Shown: in pieces, positions 44,845-53,021 of the stretch
How positions within the stretch are numbered: position 1 is the stretch's first letter
How the letters are laid out: every line of letters starts with the position of its first letter
DNA from: Collinsella sp. An268
GTDB lineage: Bacteria > Actinomycetota > Coriobacteriia > Coriobacteriales > Coriobacteriaceae
Assembly: GCF_002159765.1 (NCBI RefSeq)
Contig: NZ_NFJH01000001.1
Span: 248,001-312,000, forward strand
Direction: 5' to 3'
DNA: 64,000 nt
The notes under the pieces: model-generated
Told to the model about the DNA's origin: nothing
Database searches by the model: none
What the model saw: the letters and a program-made list of their open reading frames with translations, nothing else
Position numbers and translations under genes: made by a program

Positions 44845-45288
44845 CTAGGCGACACCGCTTGAGCCGAAACCGCAGCTCCCCCGATCCGTCTCGTCAAGCT
44901 CCTCAACCTCAACGAGGTTGACGGTGGGAACTTCCTGAATCACGAGCTGGGCGATACGCTCGCCCCGGTCGATGTGTATGGATTCGCGCGAATCGAGGTT
45001 GATGCCGATGATCATGAGCTCACCGCGATAATGCGCATCGATGAGACCTGGGGTGTTCACAATCGAGAAGCCGCGCTTGATGGCAAGACCGCTGCGGGGC
45101 TGCACGAAGCCGGCAAATCCATCGGGGATGGCAATCGCGAGCCCCGTGGGAATCAACGCGCGCTCAAAGGGCGCGAGATCGATGTCGATGTTAGAGCGCA
45201 GGTCAAGTCCGGCGTCGCCCTCATAGGCATACGAGGGAAGCTCAACGCTAGGATCGAGACGCTTCAGCGAAACGGTAATGCTCTTCAT
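44845..45288 (-). CDS. dut: dUTP diphosphatase
   Basis: Dut hydrolyses dUTP to dUMP, keeping uracil out of DNA. The 147-residue trimeric type shows the five motifs: EGDAGLDLRSN, QPRSGLAIKRG, NTPGLIDAHYRGEL, GERIAQLVI and the C-terminal arm RGSCGFGSSG. It begins four bases after nrdR, so both come from one mRNA. Confidence 0.97.
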   Translation of the reverse strand: MKSITVSLKRLDPSVELPSYAYEGDAGLDLRSNIDIDLAPFERALIPTGLAIAIPDGFAGFVQPRSGLAIKRGFSIVNTPGLIDAHYRGELMIIGINLDSRESIHIDRGERIAQLVIQEVPTVNLVEVEELDETDRGSCGFGSSGVA

Positions 45289-45292
45289 TTGA

Positions 45293-45739
45293 TCACCTCA
45301 ATTTTGCGAGCTCGTCTACGAACTCATCGATGTCCTTGAAATCGCGATAGACCGAAGCGAAGCGAATGTAGGCGACCTTGTCGAGAGATTCCAAGCGCTT
45401 TAGAACCATATCGCCGATATCGTGCGAGGTTATGGAGGTGAAGGGCCTGCTTCGCAGGTCCTGCTCGATGTCATCGATAAGATGGTTCAGGGCGGCGAGG
45501 TCGATATCGCGCTTCGATGTGGCGCGCATAAGCCCGACAAGGAGCTTATTGCGATCGAAGGGCTGGGTCGAACCGTCGCTCTTGATAACCTCGATCGGAT
45601 CCTCGCAGCGCTCGAAGGTCGTGAAGCGATAGCCGCACGAGCGGCATTCACGACGGCGCTTAATGGCGTTCGAGGTTTCCTGCATGCGCGAATCAATGAC
45701 GCGGGTATCGTCAGCTCCACACTTTGGGCAGCGCATCAA
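45293..45739 (-). CDS. nrdR: Transcriptional repressor NrdR
   Basis: NrdR senses ATP/dATP and represses ribonucleotide reductase genes. The 148-residue protein has an N-terminal zinc ribbon with C4, C7, C32 and C35 (MRCPKCGAD and ECRSCGYRF), then the ATP-cone domain (VIKSDGSTQPFDRNKL and onward). No nrd genes are in the window. Grouping with dut and a purine permease gives a small nucleotide-supply unit. The 153-base gap 45740-45892 holds its likely promoter, but I find no convincing hexamer pair or NrdR box there. Confidence 0.97.
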   Translation of the reverse strand: MMRCPKCGADDTRVIDSRMQETSNAIKRRRECRSCGYRFTTFERCEDPIEVIKSDGSTQPFDRNKLLVGLMRATSKRDIDLAALNHLIDDIEQDLRSRPFTSITSHDIGDMVLKRLESLDKVAYIRFASVYRDFKDIDEFVDELAKLR

Positions 45740-45892
45740 GCCTCCTCATGCATTGAAAACTTGTCTAGCATACCACTAGTTGTGATGCGACTTTCGAAAA
45801 AACCGAATATGTAGGACCACGTAACATGAGCCTGAGCCGCGCCTCATGACGCCGAAGCCCCCGGGGCAGGTCCGGGGAGAGGTATATTGGCC

Positions 45893-46345
45893 TTAAGAGG
45901 CGATGGGGACCATGAGGACATCACCGGGCTGAAGCGGCTGCGAACCGGTGTCGTTAAGCTCCTTCAAACGATCGACTAGCTCGCGCGTAGTCATGCCGTC
46001 AACCGCGTGGCGCTCCGCGATGGTCCACAGTGAGTCACCCGCCTCAACCGCGACCTCCTCCATCTCGACATGCGAGAACGCCTCGTCAGCCATGGCGGCG
46101 CGCCCCGTGATAACCGACCAGCCTATGGCAAAGGATACCGTGAGGAGCAGGCAGACAAAGCAGGCCGCGACAACCGCAGGCACATTGCCGTGGCGCTGCG
46201 CATCGATAACGAGCTCAGGCATATGGCCCTGGAAGCGCTCGCCGGCGCGGCCCTCGATCACCGTTAAGCGGGGCCGTGGCGCAACCTCCTCGCGAGCGGG
46301 GGCGAGCGCGAGATTACCTATCACCAGATGCTCAACGGCGGTCAT
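45893..46345 (-). CDS. LysM membrane protein, candidate SOS cell-division inhibitor
   Basis: A 150-residue protein with a soluble N-terminus (about 1-52), one membrane segment (about 54-77, VVAACFVCLLLTVSFAIGW) and a C-terminal LysM domain (about 97-148, VEAGDSLWTIAERH and PLQPGDVLMVP). The ATG at 46345 follows AGAAAGGAAC. It is divergent from lexA, with LexA-type palindromes in between. This layout matches YneA of Bacillus, DivS of Corynebacterium and ChiZ of Mycobacterium, which block division after DNA damage. The function is inferred from layout and domain order; sequence similarity within this group is low. Confidence 0.82.
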   Translation of the reverse strand: MTAVEHLVIGNLALAPAREEVAPRPRLTVIEGRAGERFQGHMPELVIDAQRHGNVPAVVAACFVCLLLTVSFAIGWSVITGRAAMADEAFSHVEMEEVAVEAGDSLWTIAERHAVDGMTTRELVDRLKELNDTGSQPLQPGDVLMVPIAS

Positions 46346-46415
46346 GATTCGTTCCTTTCTCCGACTGTGCTGCGATATGGTTATATCGAACCGTGCGGAC
46401 AAAAAACTGGCTAAA

Positions 46416-46483
46416 GAACGAGTGTTCGTGTATTATTATCGACGAACAGCTGTTCCTGTCAATAGAAAATCGAACAGCAGTTT
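46416..46483. promoter_or_regulatory. LexA (SOS) boxes between lexA and the LysM gene
   Basis: Three sites of the GAAC-N4-GTTC type: GAACGAGTGTTC (46416-46427), the perfect palindrome GAACAGCTGTTC (46444-46455) and the weaker GAACAGCAGTTT (46472-46483). They are spaced 28 bases apart start to start. A -10-like TATTAT (46431-46436) for lexA lies between the first two. The positions fit repression of both divergent genes by LexA. Confidence 0.88.
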
Positions 46484-46500
46484 GTATTAAGGAGGCATCG

Positions 46501-47139
46501 ATGGCTCGCAAGATCACGAAGCGCCAGCAGCAGATCTATGATTTCATTCGCGCATACCAGCAGGAGAAGGGCTATCCGCCCAGCGTGAGGGAAATGGCGG
46601 CTGCCGTGGGCCTCTCCTCCCCCTCAACCGTCCACGCCCACCTCTCCGCGCTTGAGGCACACGGGCTCATCAAGCGCGACGCCACGAAGCCCCGTGCGCT
46701 CGAGCTTTTCAACGAGGACGGCTCGTCGGTCAAGCTCGCCGAGGTCAAGGAGGCGCCCAACCGCAACACCGTCGAGCTCCCCCTTGTCGGCCGCGTGGCG
46801 GCAGGCATGCCCATCCTTGCGGAGCAGAACGTGGAAGATACCTTTACGCTGCCCACCGAGATCACGACCGACTCGTGCTCTTTCGTTCTTGAGGTCCACG
46901 GCGACTCCATGATCAACGCCGGCATCTTCAACGGGGACTACCTTGTCGTCCGCGAACAGAAGAGCGCCATGAACGGCGAGATCATCGTCGCCATGATCGA
47001 TGGCGAGGCGACCGTCAAGACGTTCTACAAGGAGCAGGGCCGCGTGCGGCTCCAGCCTGAGAACGACGCGATGCAGCCCATCTATGCCGAGAACCCCGTC
47101 ATTCTCGGTAAGGTTGTGGCGCTCATGCGCCGGTTGTAA
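46501..47139 (+). CDS. lexA: SOS repressor LexA
   Basis: A 212-residue repressor. The N-terminal winged helix (about 1-68) has REMAAAVGLSSPSTVHAHL. The S24 domain keeps the cleavage site A101-G102 (RVAAGMP), the nucleophile S136 (VHGDSM) and the general base K173 (ATVKTF). RecA filaments trigger self-cleavage. The ATG at 46501 follows AAGGAGG; an upstream in-frame start would run through the operator boxes. The SOS boxes directly upstream indicate autoregulation. Confidence 0.98.
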   Translation: MARKITKRQQQIYDFIRAYQQEKGYPPSVREMAAAVGLSSPSTVHAHLSALEAHGLIKRDATKPRALELFNEDGSSVKLAEVKEAPNRNTVELPLVGRVAAGMPILAEQNVEDTFTLPTEITTDSCSFVLEVHGDSMINAGIFNGDYLVVREQKSAMNGEIIVAMIDGEATVKTFYKEQGRVRLQPENDAMQPIYAENPVILGKVVALMRRL

Positions 47140-47151
47140 CCATAGGAACCC

Positions 47152-47874
47152 ATGCGCATGTCGCATACACCCCAACGCCCGCGAATCGCCGTTTTCGATA
47201 CCCTGCGCGGCTTCACCATATTCTCGATGGTTCTGTTTCACGCATGCTATGACGCCGCCTACCTTTGGGGAATCCCCATGCCGTGGTTCATGGGTACCCC
47301 TCTTCAAGCGGTATGGCGGGCGAGCATCAGTTGGACGTTCCTGTTTCTCGCCGGATGGATGACCGCCTTCTCACGCAGCAACCTCCGTCGCGCCGCGCGC
47401 TACGGCGCGGCTGCGTTCGCCGTGTTCCTAGCGACCTCGCTCGCCGGTGTCGACACGGCGATCTCATTCGGCATCCTCTTCTGTATGGCTGCGAGCACGC
47501 TTCTCGGTCATAGCGTGCGAAAGTCGGGGGTCCTCACCCGTCCCGCCGCCGTGCTTCTAGGTGCCGTTATCGCCTTCGCCCTCACCTACACGCTCCCCCT
47601 CTCGCGGTACCCCGTAGAGGGCCTCGCGTGGCTCGGGTTTCCCTCCCCCACCTTCACCTCCGGAGATTACTATCCGCTAATCCCCTATTTCTTTATGTAT
47701 CTCGCGGGCATGGCCGCCTCGTCGCTCTTCGAGCGCGCTCGAGAAGGCGCCTATCCGATCTGGATGCAACGCGATTGGTGCCCGGTCCTTACCTTCGTGG
47801 GTCGCTTGAGTCTTCCCATCTACCTAGCGCACCAGCCCTTGCTAATCGCAATCGGCATGGTGCTAGGATACTGA
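47152..47874 (+). CDS. DUF1624 (heparan acetyltransferase-like) membrane protein
   Basis: A 240-residue protein with about seven membrane segments. The N-terminus VFDTLRGFTIFSMVLFHACYD and the C-terminal LTFVGRLSLPIYLAHQPLL match the DUF1624/acyltransferase-3-related membrane acyltransferase group. The conserved histidine in LFHACYD may be catalytic. The acyl acceptor is unknown. It follows lexA by 12 bases, so it may be cotranscribed and SOS-inducible. An ATG two codons downstream (47158) is an alternative start. The end converges on hflX; no clear terminator is seen in the 56-base gap. Confidence 0.83.
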   Translation: MRMSHTPQRPRIAVFDTLRGFTIFSMVLFHACYDAAYLWGIPMPWFMGTPLQAVWRASISWTFLFLAGWMTAFSRSNLRRAARYGAAAFAVFLATSLAGVDTAISFGILFCMAASTLLGHSVRKSGVLTRPAAVLLGAVIAFALTYTLPLSRYPVEGLAWLGFPSPTFTSGDYYPLIPYFFMYLAGMAASSLFERAREGAYPIWMQRDWCPVLTFVGRLSLPIYLAHQPLLIAIGMVLGY

Positions 47875-47930
47875 TGCCACCTGCGTCGACCCATCTAATC
47901 TGCCGGAAGGGGAAGATGCGCCACCGATGC

Positions 47931-49223
47931 CTAAAGATCGGTCCGCCAGTTTGCAAATCGGGCGGAGTAGCGGTGCGGGATCTTGACCACGAGCCGCACG
48001 CCGCGCTCTCCATACTCCTCCGCAATTACCCGGCTGATGCGGCGAAGAAGTGAGATGGCGGTGCCTTCGCTATACAGCATCACCAGTTCCAGAAGGTCAT
48101 CTTGGCGCGCCGCCTCCTCGCTGAGGCGGGAGACGAGCCCCTCGATGCCCAGACCGGTGAGCGCAGAGCAGAATATCGCATCGGGATACCGATGCGATAG
48201 GGCCCGAACGGCATCTGCGTCTATCTGATCGATCTTGTTGAACACCATGAGCGTAGGGGTAGACGAGGCACCTATCTCGCGAAGCACCTGCATGACAGCG
48301 TCGATATGCCGGCCGCAATCATCGTCGGAAGCATCGACGACGACGGCGATGAGATCGGCCTCCCGGGCTTCTGCCAGCGTCGATTTGAACGCCTCGACTA
48401 ACCCGTGGGGCAGTTTCTGAATGAAGCCGACGGTGTCGGTGATCGTGACATCGCGCCCTCCGGGCAGATGGAAGGCGCGGGTCGTCGGATCGAGGGTCGC
48501 GAACAGCTTATCCTGAGCGAGAACAGCCGCGCCCGTGAGGGCGTTCAGAAGCGACGACTTGCCAGCGTTGGTGTATCCTGCAAGCGCGATGCGGAACATC
48601 GCCGAATCGTTGCGGACCTTTGCCTGTACGCCACGGCGCCTAGCGAGCAGCTCGAGCTCGCGCTTGAGCGTGGCGATTCGGCGACGGATGAGTCGACGGT
48701 CCACCTCCAGCTGCGTCTCTCCCTGTCCGAAACGGCTTCCGATACCGCCTCTGGTCTGCTCCTTAGCGAGATGGCTCCACATGCCGCGCAACCGCGGCAG
48801 GAGATACTGGAGTTGGGCAAGCTGAACCTGTAACCGCCCCTCACGCGTGGTGGCATGAAGACCGAAAATATCGAGGATGAGGGCGGTTCTGTCGATGATC
48901 TTGACCGGTTCGCCGACCGCGCGCTCGAGATTCGCCTGCTGTGACGGAGACAGGTCGTCGTCGAAGATGACGACGTCGACGGAGAGCGCATGGACGAGCC
49001 TGCAGAGCTCCTCCACCTTTCCGGAACCGATGTACGTGCGCGGAGACGGACGTTCGAGCCGCTGCGTGAGACGCGCGACCTCCTCGGCCCCCGCAGTCGC
49101 AGCGAGTCGCGAGAGCTCGTCAAGGGAGCGGTCGACCGGCCAGGAACCCTGCAGCCCCTCGACCCCGACGAGCAGGGCCCTCTCGGCGGCAGGAAGAGTG
49201 GGCACCAGCGGAAAGCGGCCCAT
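47931..49223 (-). CDS. hflX: GTPase HflX
   Basis: HflX binds 50S subunits and rescues stalled or heat-damaged ribosomes. The 430-residue protein has an N-terminal domain with YIGSGKVEEL and VIFDDDLSPSQQANLE, a coiled-coil linker with LAKEQTRGGIGSRFGQGETQ, and the G domain with GYTNAGKSSLLNALT, DTVGFIQKLPHGLV and NKID. The order miaB, miaA, hflX on one transcript resembles the miaA-hfq-hflX locus of proteobacteria, without hfq. Confidence 0.96.
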   Translation of the reverse strand: MGRFPLVPTLPAAERALLVGVEGLQGSWPVDRSLDELSRLAATAGAEEVARLTQRLERPSPRTYIGSGKVEELCRLVHALSVDVVIFDDDLSPSQQANLERAVGEPVKIIDRTALILDIFGLHATTREGRLQVQLAQLQYLLPRLRGMWSHLAKEQTRGGIGSRFGQGETQLEVDRRLIRRRIATLKRELELLARRRGVQAKVRNDSAMFRIALAGYTNAGKSSLLNALTGAAVLAQDKLFATLDPTTRAFHLPGGRDVTITDTVGFIQKLPHGLVEAFKSTLAEAREADLIAVVVDASDDDCGRHIDAVMQVLREIGASSTPTLMVFNKIDQIDADAVRALSHRYPDAIFCSALTGLGIEGLVSRLSEEAARQDDLLELVMLYSEGTAISLLRRISRVIAEEYGERGVRLVVKIPHRYSARFANWRTDL

Positions 49224-49227
49224 GCGA

Positions 49228-50145
49228 TCAGACCCCCTCGCGCTCGCGGATAAGGGAGACTATCTCCGCGGTTTCCATCTCATCGCAATCGATCCACTGT
49301 ACGCGCGGGTCGCGCCTGAACCAGGACAATTGACGCTTCGCGTAGCGCCTGGTGCGCATCTTGATGAGGTCAGTGGCCTCCTCGAGCGACACGGCGCCGT
49401 CCAGATACGAGATGATCTCCTTGTAGCCGATGGCCTGCCTGGATGTCAGGGCATCTCCGAGCCCCTTATCGACAAGGCGGCGCACCTCCTCAATCAGCCC
49501 CCGGGCGATCATCTCGTCGACACGGCGGTCGATGCGATCGTAGAGCCGCCGGCGGTCACCGGTGAGACCGTACTGTGCGGCATCGTAGTGCGGCCGGAAT
49601 TGCGAGAACCCCTGCTTCTGGTCTGCGTACGACGTCCCCTCGTCGCACATCTCGAGAGCCCTGAGCACGCGCCGCACGTTATGCGGGTGAATCACCGCCG
49701 CGCTGCGGGGGTCGCGGTCTTGAAGCAGCCGATAGAGCGCCTCCTCACCATGCTCGCGCGCATAGGCCTCGTAGGCATCGCGCTCAGAGCTGCCGGCCTC
49801 TCCTGCGGGAAATCGCATCTCGTCGAGGGCGGCGCGTACATAGAGCCCCGTTCCGCCGCACAGGATGGCGGTTTTCCCCTCTTCGAGCATTTCGTCGATA
49901 AGGTTTCGCGCGGCACGCTGGTACAGCGCGGCCGAATACGGAACCGAGAAATCGGCCACGTCAACCATGAGCAGGGGCGCCAGGCACTCCCCGGGAGCCA
50001 TCTTAGCGGTGCCGATATCCATGTCCCGATACACCTGCATCGAGTCGGCTGAGACGACCGATGTCCCGAGCTGGTGCGCCAAGAGGTCTGCCACAGCGCT
50101 CTTACCGATAGCCGTGGGCCCCACGATGGCGATAACGCGGCTCAT
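49228..50145 (-). CDS. miaA: tRNA dimethylallyltransferase
   Basis: MiaA adds a dimethylallyl group to A37 of tRNAs reading UNN codons. The 305-residue protein shows the P-loop VGPTAIGKSAVADLLA, VSADSMQVYRDMDIGTAK, GGTGLYVRAAL and the C-terminal YAKRQLSWFRRDPRVQWID. The substrate DMAPP comes from the MEP pathway whose dxr, ispG and ispH genes are in this window. It overlaps miaB by four bases. Confidence 0.97.
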   Translation of the reverse strand: MSRVIAIVGPTAIGKSAVADLLAHQLGTSVVSADSMQVYRDMDIGTAKMAPGECLAPLLMVDVADFSVPYSAALYQRAARNLIDEMLEEGKTAILCGGTGLYVRAALDEMRFPAGEAGSSERDAYEAYAREHGEEALYRLLQDRDPRSAAVIHPHNVRRVLRALEMCDEGTSYADQKQGFSQFRPHYDAAQYGLTGDRRRLYDRIDRRVDEMIARGLIEEVRRLVDKGLGDALTSRQAIGYKEIISYLDGAVSLEEATDLIKMRTRRYAKRQLSWFRRDPRVQWIDCDEMETAEIVSLIREREGV

Positions 50146-51515
50146 CGAGGCTCGCCGCGCATCTCGCCTGCAAGGTACCAGGTGCGGGCCGTCTGTACCT
50201 CGACATCGACGATCTTGCCGACAAGCGAGCCGGGATCGATGCCCTCGGGCACGGGAGCGTGAACCGTCTGGTTCTTGGGGCTCTTGCCCTGCAGGCGATG
50301 GGAGTCCTTCTTGGATACGCCCTCGACCAAGACCGGAACGACCTGTCCCAAATCCAACTGGTTGAAGGCATGGGCCGTATCCTCGATAACGTGCACCAGG
50401 CGGTCAAAGCGATCCTGAATGCGCTCACGGGGCGTATCGTCGGGCATCTCCGCGGCGGGCGTCCCCGCGCGCCGCGAGTAGATGAACGTGAACGCTTGGG
50501 AAAACCGGGCGACGCGCGCCAGCGAGAGCGTCTCGGTGAAATCTTCCTCTGTCTCACCGGGGAACCCGACGATGATGTCAGTTGTGAGGGCGATATGGGG
50601 GACGCGCTCGCGCACCCGCTGTACCAGATCGAGATAGTCTTCGCGCGTGTACCGTCGGTTCATGAGCTTCAAAATGCGCGTGGAGCCGGATTGCACCGCA
50701 AGATGGAGGTGCGGCATGACCGCGGGCACCTCGGCTATAGCGTCGATGGTCTCCGGTAGCAGGTCTTTGGGATGGGACGAGGTGAAGCGAATGCGCTCAA
50801 TGCCCGTCTCCCCGACGGCGCGCAACAGCTCGGCGAAGCGCGGCGCGCCGTAACGGTCACGGCCGTACGAGTTGACGTTCTGACCGAGGAGGGTCACCTC
50901 GCGCACGCCGGTACGCACGAGACCGGTGACCTCGTCGATGATATTCTCGATAGGACGGCTCTTCTCCCGACCGCGGACGTAGGGGACGATGCAGTACGTG
51001 CAGAAATTATTGCAGCCCGTCATGATGGGCACCCAGGCGTGATACGGGGTCTCGCGATGCCAGGGAAGCGACGTCGCGTCGCAAGCGGGGTCTTCGACCG
51101 TAACCACTTGGGGCTCGTCGGACTCAAACGCATGCGCGAGCAGCTCCGCCACATGATTGATGGCGGAGGTGCCAAAGACCACCTGAACGTTATCTAGCTT
51201 GTCGATAAGGCGCTCTCCATCGCGCTGGGCGATGCAGCCGCCGATGGCGACGACACGCTTGCCCGATGGGGCTGCGGGAAGGCTTTTTAGCGAGGAGCAC
51301 TGCCCGTATAGACGCTGGTCGGCGGCCTCGCGCACGCAGCACGTCATGAATATGACGATATCCGCCTCAGCGGGCTCGGCGGCTTCAAGGCAGCCGCACG
51401 CATCGAGCACGCCGCTGACGCGCTCGGAATCATGCAGGTTCATCTGGCATCCGAACGTGCGGATGAAGTAGGTCTTCTGAGAGAGCACCGGATACGAGAA
51501 AGCAGATTGAGACAT
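50142..51515 (-). CDS. miaB: tRNA-2-methylthio-N6-dimethylallyladenosine synthase
   Basis: MiaB adds a methylthio group to the base modified by MiaA. The 457-residue protein has the N-terminal UPF0004 domain with TFGCQMNLHDSER and CCVREAA, the radical SAM motif GCNNFCTYCIVPYVRG and the C-terminal TRAM domain (VLVEGVSKKDSHRLQGKS). The ATG at 51515 lies just after the spoVS stop; earlier in-frame starts would overlap spoVS. miaA follows, so both modification steps are coupled. Confidence 0.96.
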   Translation of the reverse strand: MSQSAFSYPVLSQKTYFIRTFGCQMNLHDSERVSGVLDACGCLEAAEPAEADIVIFMTCCVREAADQRLYGQCSSLKSLPAAPSGKRVVAIGGCIAQRDGERLIDKLDNVQVVFGTSAINHVAELLAHAFESDEPQVVTVEDPACDATSLPWHRETPYHAWVPIMTGCNNFCTYCIVPYVRGREKSRPIENIIDEVTGLVRTGVREVTLLGQNVNSYGRDRYGAPRFAELLRAVGETGIERIRFTSSHPKDLLPETIDAIAEVPAVMPHLHLAVQSGSTRILKLMNRRYTREDYLDLVQRVRERVPHIALTTDIIVGFPGETEEDFTETLSLARVARFSQAFTFIYSRRAGTPAAEMPDDTPRERIQDRFDRLVHVIEDTAHAFNQLDLGQVVPVLVEGVSKKDSHRLQGKSPKNQTVHAPVPEGIDPGSLVGKIVDVEVQTARTWYLAGEMRGEPR

Positions 51516-51516
51516 A

Positions 51517-51834
51517 TCACGCCACCGTTTGAACATCATGGGGTTCGACGAGCTCGCTGTTCTGAAGGCTGAGCTGGTGCACGTATATCGAAAGCCGTAT
51601 TGCCGTGCGCGATTCGCCGTTAATCAAGATATCGGAAAACACGGGCGCGCACGAGATGTCGAACCCCGTGGGGATCAGGAAGCCGCGCGCGATCGCCATG
51701 GCCTTGATGGCCTGATTGACGGCGCCGGCACCCACGCACTGCATATTGACGGGAACCCCATCTTTCACCATACCGGCGATCGCACCGGCGACCGATGCGG
51801 GGGATGATTTGCTCGAGACCTTCAGGTAATCCAT
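51517..51834 (-). CDS. spoVS: Stage V sporulation protein S (SpoVS, Alba-like)
   Basis: A 105-residue protein. The first 86 residues match the small SpoVS family closely (LKVSSKSSPASVAGAIAG, GAGAVNQAIKAMAIARGF, FSDILINGESRTAIRL). The last 20 residues are an extra tail. The ATG at 51834 is chosen because the family begins at this point; GGAGCAACGTAC lies upstream. SpoVS-like proteins occur also in non-sporulating bacteria, and no sporulation genes appear here. In Bacillus the order is rny-ymdB-spoVS; here a GHKL ATPase takes the ymdB place. Confidence 0.93.
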   Translation of the reverse strand: MDYLKVSSKSSPASVAGAIAGMVKDGVPVNMQCVGAGAVNQAIKAMAIARGFLIPTGFDISCAPVFSDILINGESRTAIRLSIYVHQLSLQNSELVEPHDVQTVA

Positions 51835-51917
51835 GTACGTTGCTCCTGCAAATGTGGTTCGATGGGGGTGCGCTAGCTCATTGAGCTTACCGTAAGCTCG
51901 GAATATGGGCAAGAAAC

Positions 51918-53000
51918 CTACTCATCCTTATGGATGTCGAACGTGACGGTGATACGGTCCCCGCGCACGCGCACGGTGGGTTCTTGGGCAAGTGAGAGAT
52001 AGTAGCGGTCTCCGAGCTCGGCGAAATCGCGCTCGAGCGTCCTCGCAAACGCCTGCAGATCATCACGCGTGATGCGCAGGCCGCGCCTATCGCGCGCAAG
52101 ATCGACGGCGGACTCCTGCGGGGCAGCCGTGCGCTCGCGCAGGAGGCGCGCTGCCACGCTCCTCATGGGCTTGATCGTGCCGGCGAGGATGCGGTGCGCC
52201 GTGCGCTCTGACAAAGAGAGGCCGATGCTGCAGGCGATACGCATGAAGTCCTCGGCGTCAGCGGCATATCCGAGGCGATCGACGACGGGGAGCTGCTCCT
52301 CGGAATCCAGAAAGAGGAGCTGGGACGCATCGAGGGCACGGTGCGCGTGCTGATAGAGCGTCGCGGCGATCTCCGTTGCGGAACCGAGATAGACCTCGCA
52401 GCCGTGCAGCTCCTCCAAGGCGAACTCTGCCACGGTGCGCACGATGTTATGCGGGCCGCGTGCGCAGACGTGACGTCCCTCGTCATCTTTCTCAACGACG
52501 GGCCAGCTAGATTGATCGGCACGCTCCGGGAGCACCGATGTGTCGGCGCAGGCGTACAGGGCGGTTCCCAGATTGGCGCCAGACGTGATGACACGTGCCT
52601 CTTCGCAGTTCTGGCGGATTGAGAACAGCGCCATACCGCGACCATGGACGCCCCAACGGTCCATATGCATGCTCTCGAGCTTGGAGGTGACGCGCGCCTC
52701 AAAGATGCGGTCCTGTATATCCTCGGGGACGCCGCACCCATCATCGATGACGACGACCTTACGGAGGTCGTCGTCACGGTACGTCGCAACGTAGATGTGC
52801 TGAGCGCCGGCATCGCGCGCATTGCGCAACAGCTCGATGACCATATCCTCGACATGCTGGATATCGTGCTTAGCCTGCCGGCGCTCAGCCTCAGAGACAC
52901 GCAGGCGGACATAGCCCTCACCGAGGTTCTCCTCGACGCGCAGGTTGGACTCGCCCGTCATCTGAGCGATAAACGAAATGAGTTCCTGCGAGTCCGCCAT
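51918..53000 (-). CDS. GHKL-type ATPase of unknown function
   Basis: A 360-residue soluble protein. The N-terminal part (about 35-150) is an HATPase_c fold: the N box ELLRNARDAGAQ, the G1 box VIDDGCGVPEDI and the G2 box GVHGRGMALFSIRQN. There is no histidine phosphotransfer domain, so it is not a usual sensor kinase; the DDGCGVPE and whole-domain look is closer to MutL, topoisomerase VI B or Hsp90-type ATPases. The middle (about 245-290) has a helical segment (SLSERTAHRILAGTI) that could bind nucleic acid, and a beta-rich end (TVRVRGDRITVTFDIH). It starts 21 bases after rny and probably shares its transcript. I do not recognise a named family. Confidence 0.82.
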   Translation of the reverse strand: MADSQELISFIAQMTGESNLRVEENLGEGYVRLRVSEAERRQAKHDIQHVEDMVIELLRNARDAGAQHIYVATYRDDDLRKVVVIDDGCGVPEDIQDRIFEARVTSKLESMHMDRWGVHGRGMALFSIRQNCEEARVITSGANLGTALYACADTSVLPERADQSSWPVVEKDDEGRHVCARGPHNIVRTVAEFALEELHGCEVYLGSATEIAATLYQHAHRALDASQLLFLDSEEQLPVVDRLGYAADAEDFMRIACSIGLSLSERTAHRILAGTIKPMRSVAARLLRERTAAPQESAVDLARDRRGLRITRDDLQAFARTLERDFAELGDRYYLSLAQEPTVRVRGDRITVTFDIHKDE

Positions 53001-53021
53001 ATAAAACCCTGGATCTTCCCG

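Noticed and set aside
51517-51834. SpoVS as evidence for spore formation
   Set aside because: SpoVS also occurs in bacteria that do not sporulate, and no other sporulation gene is present.
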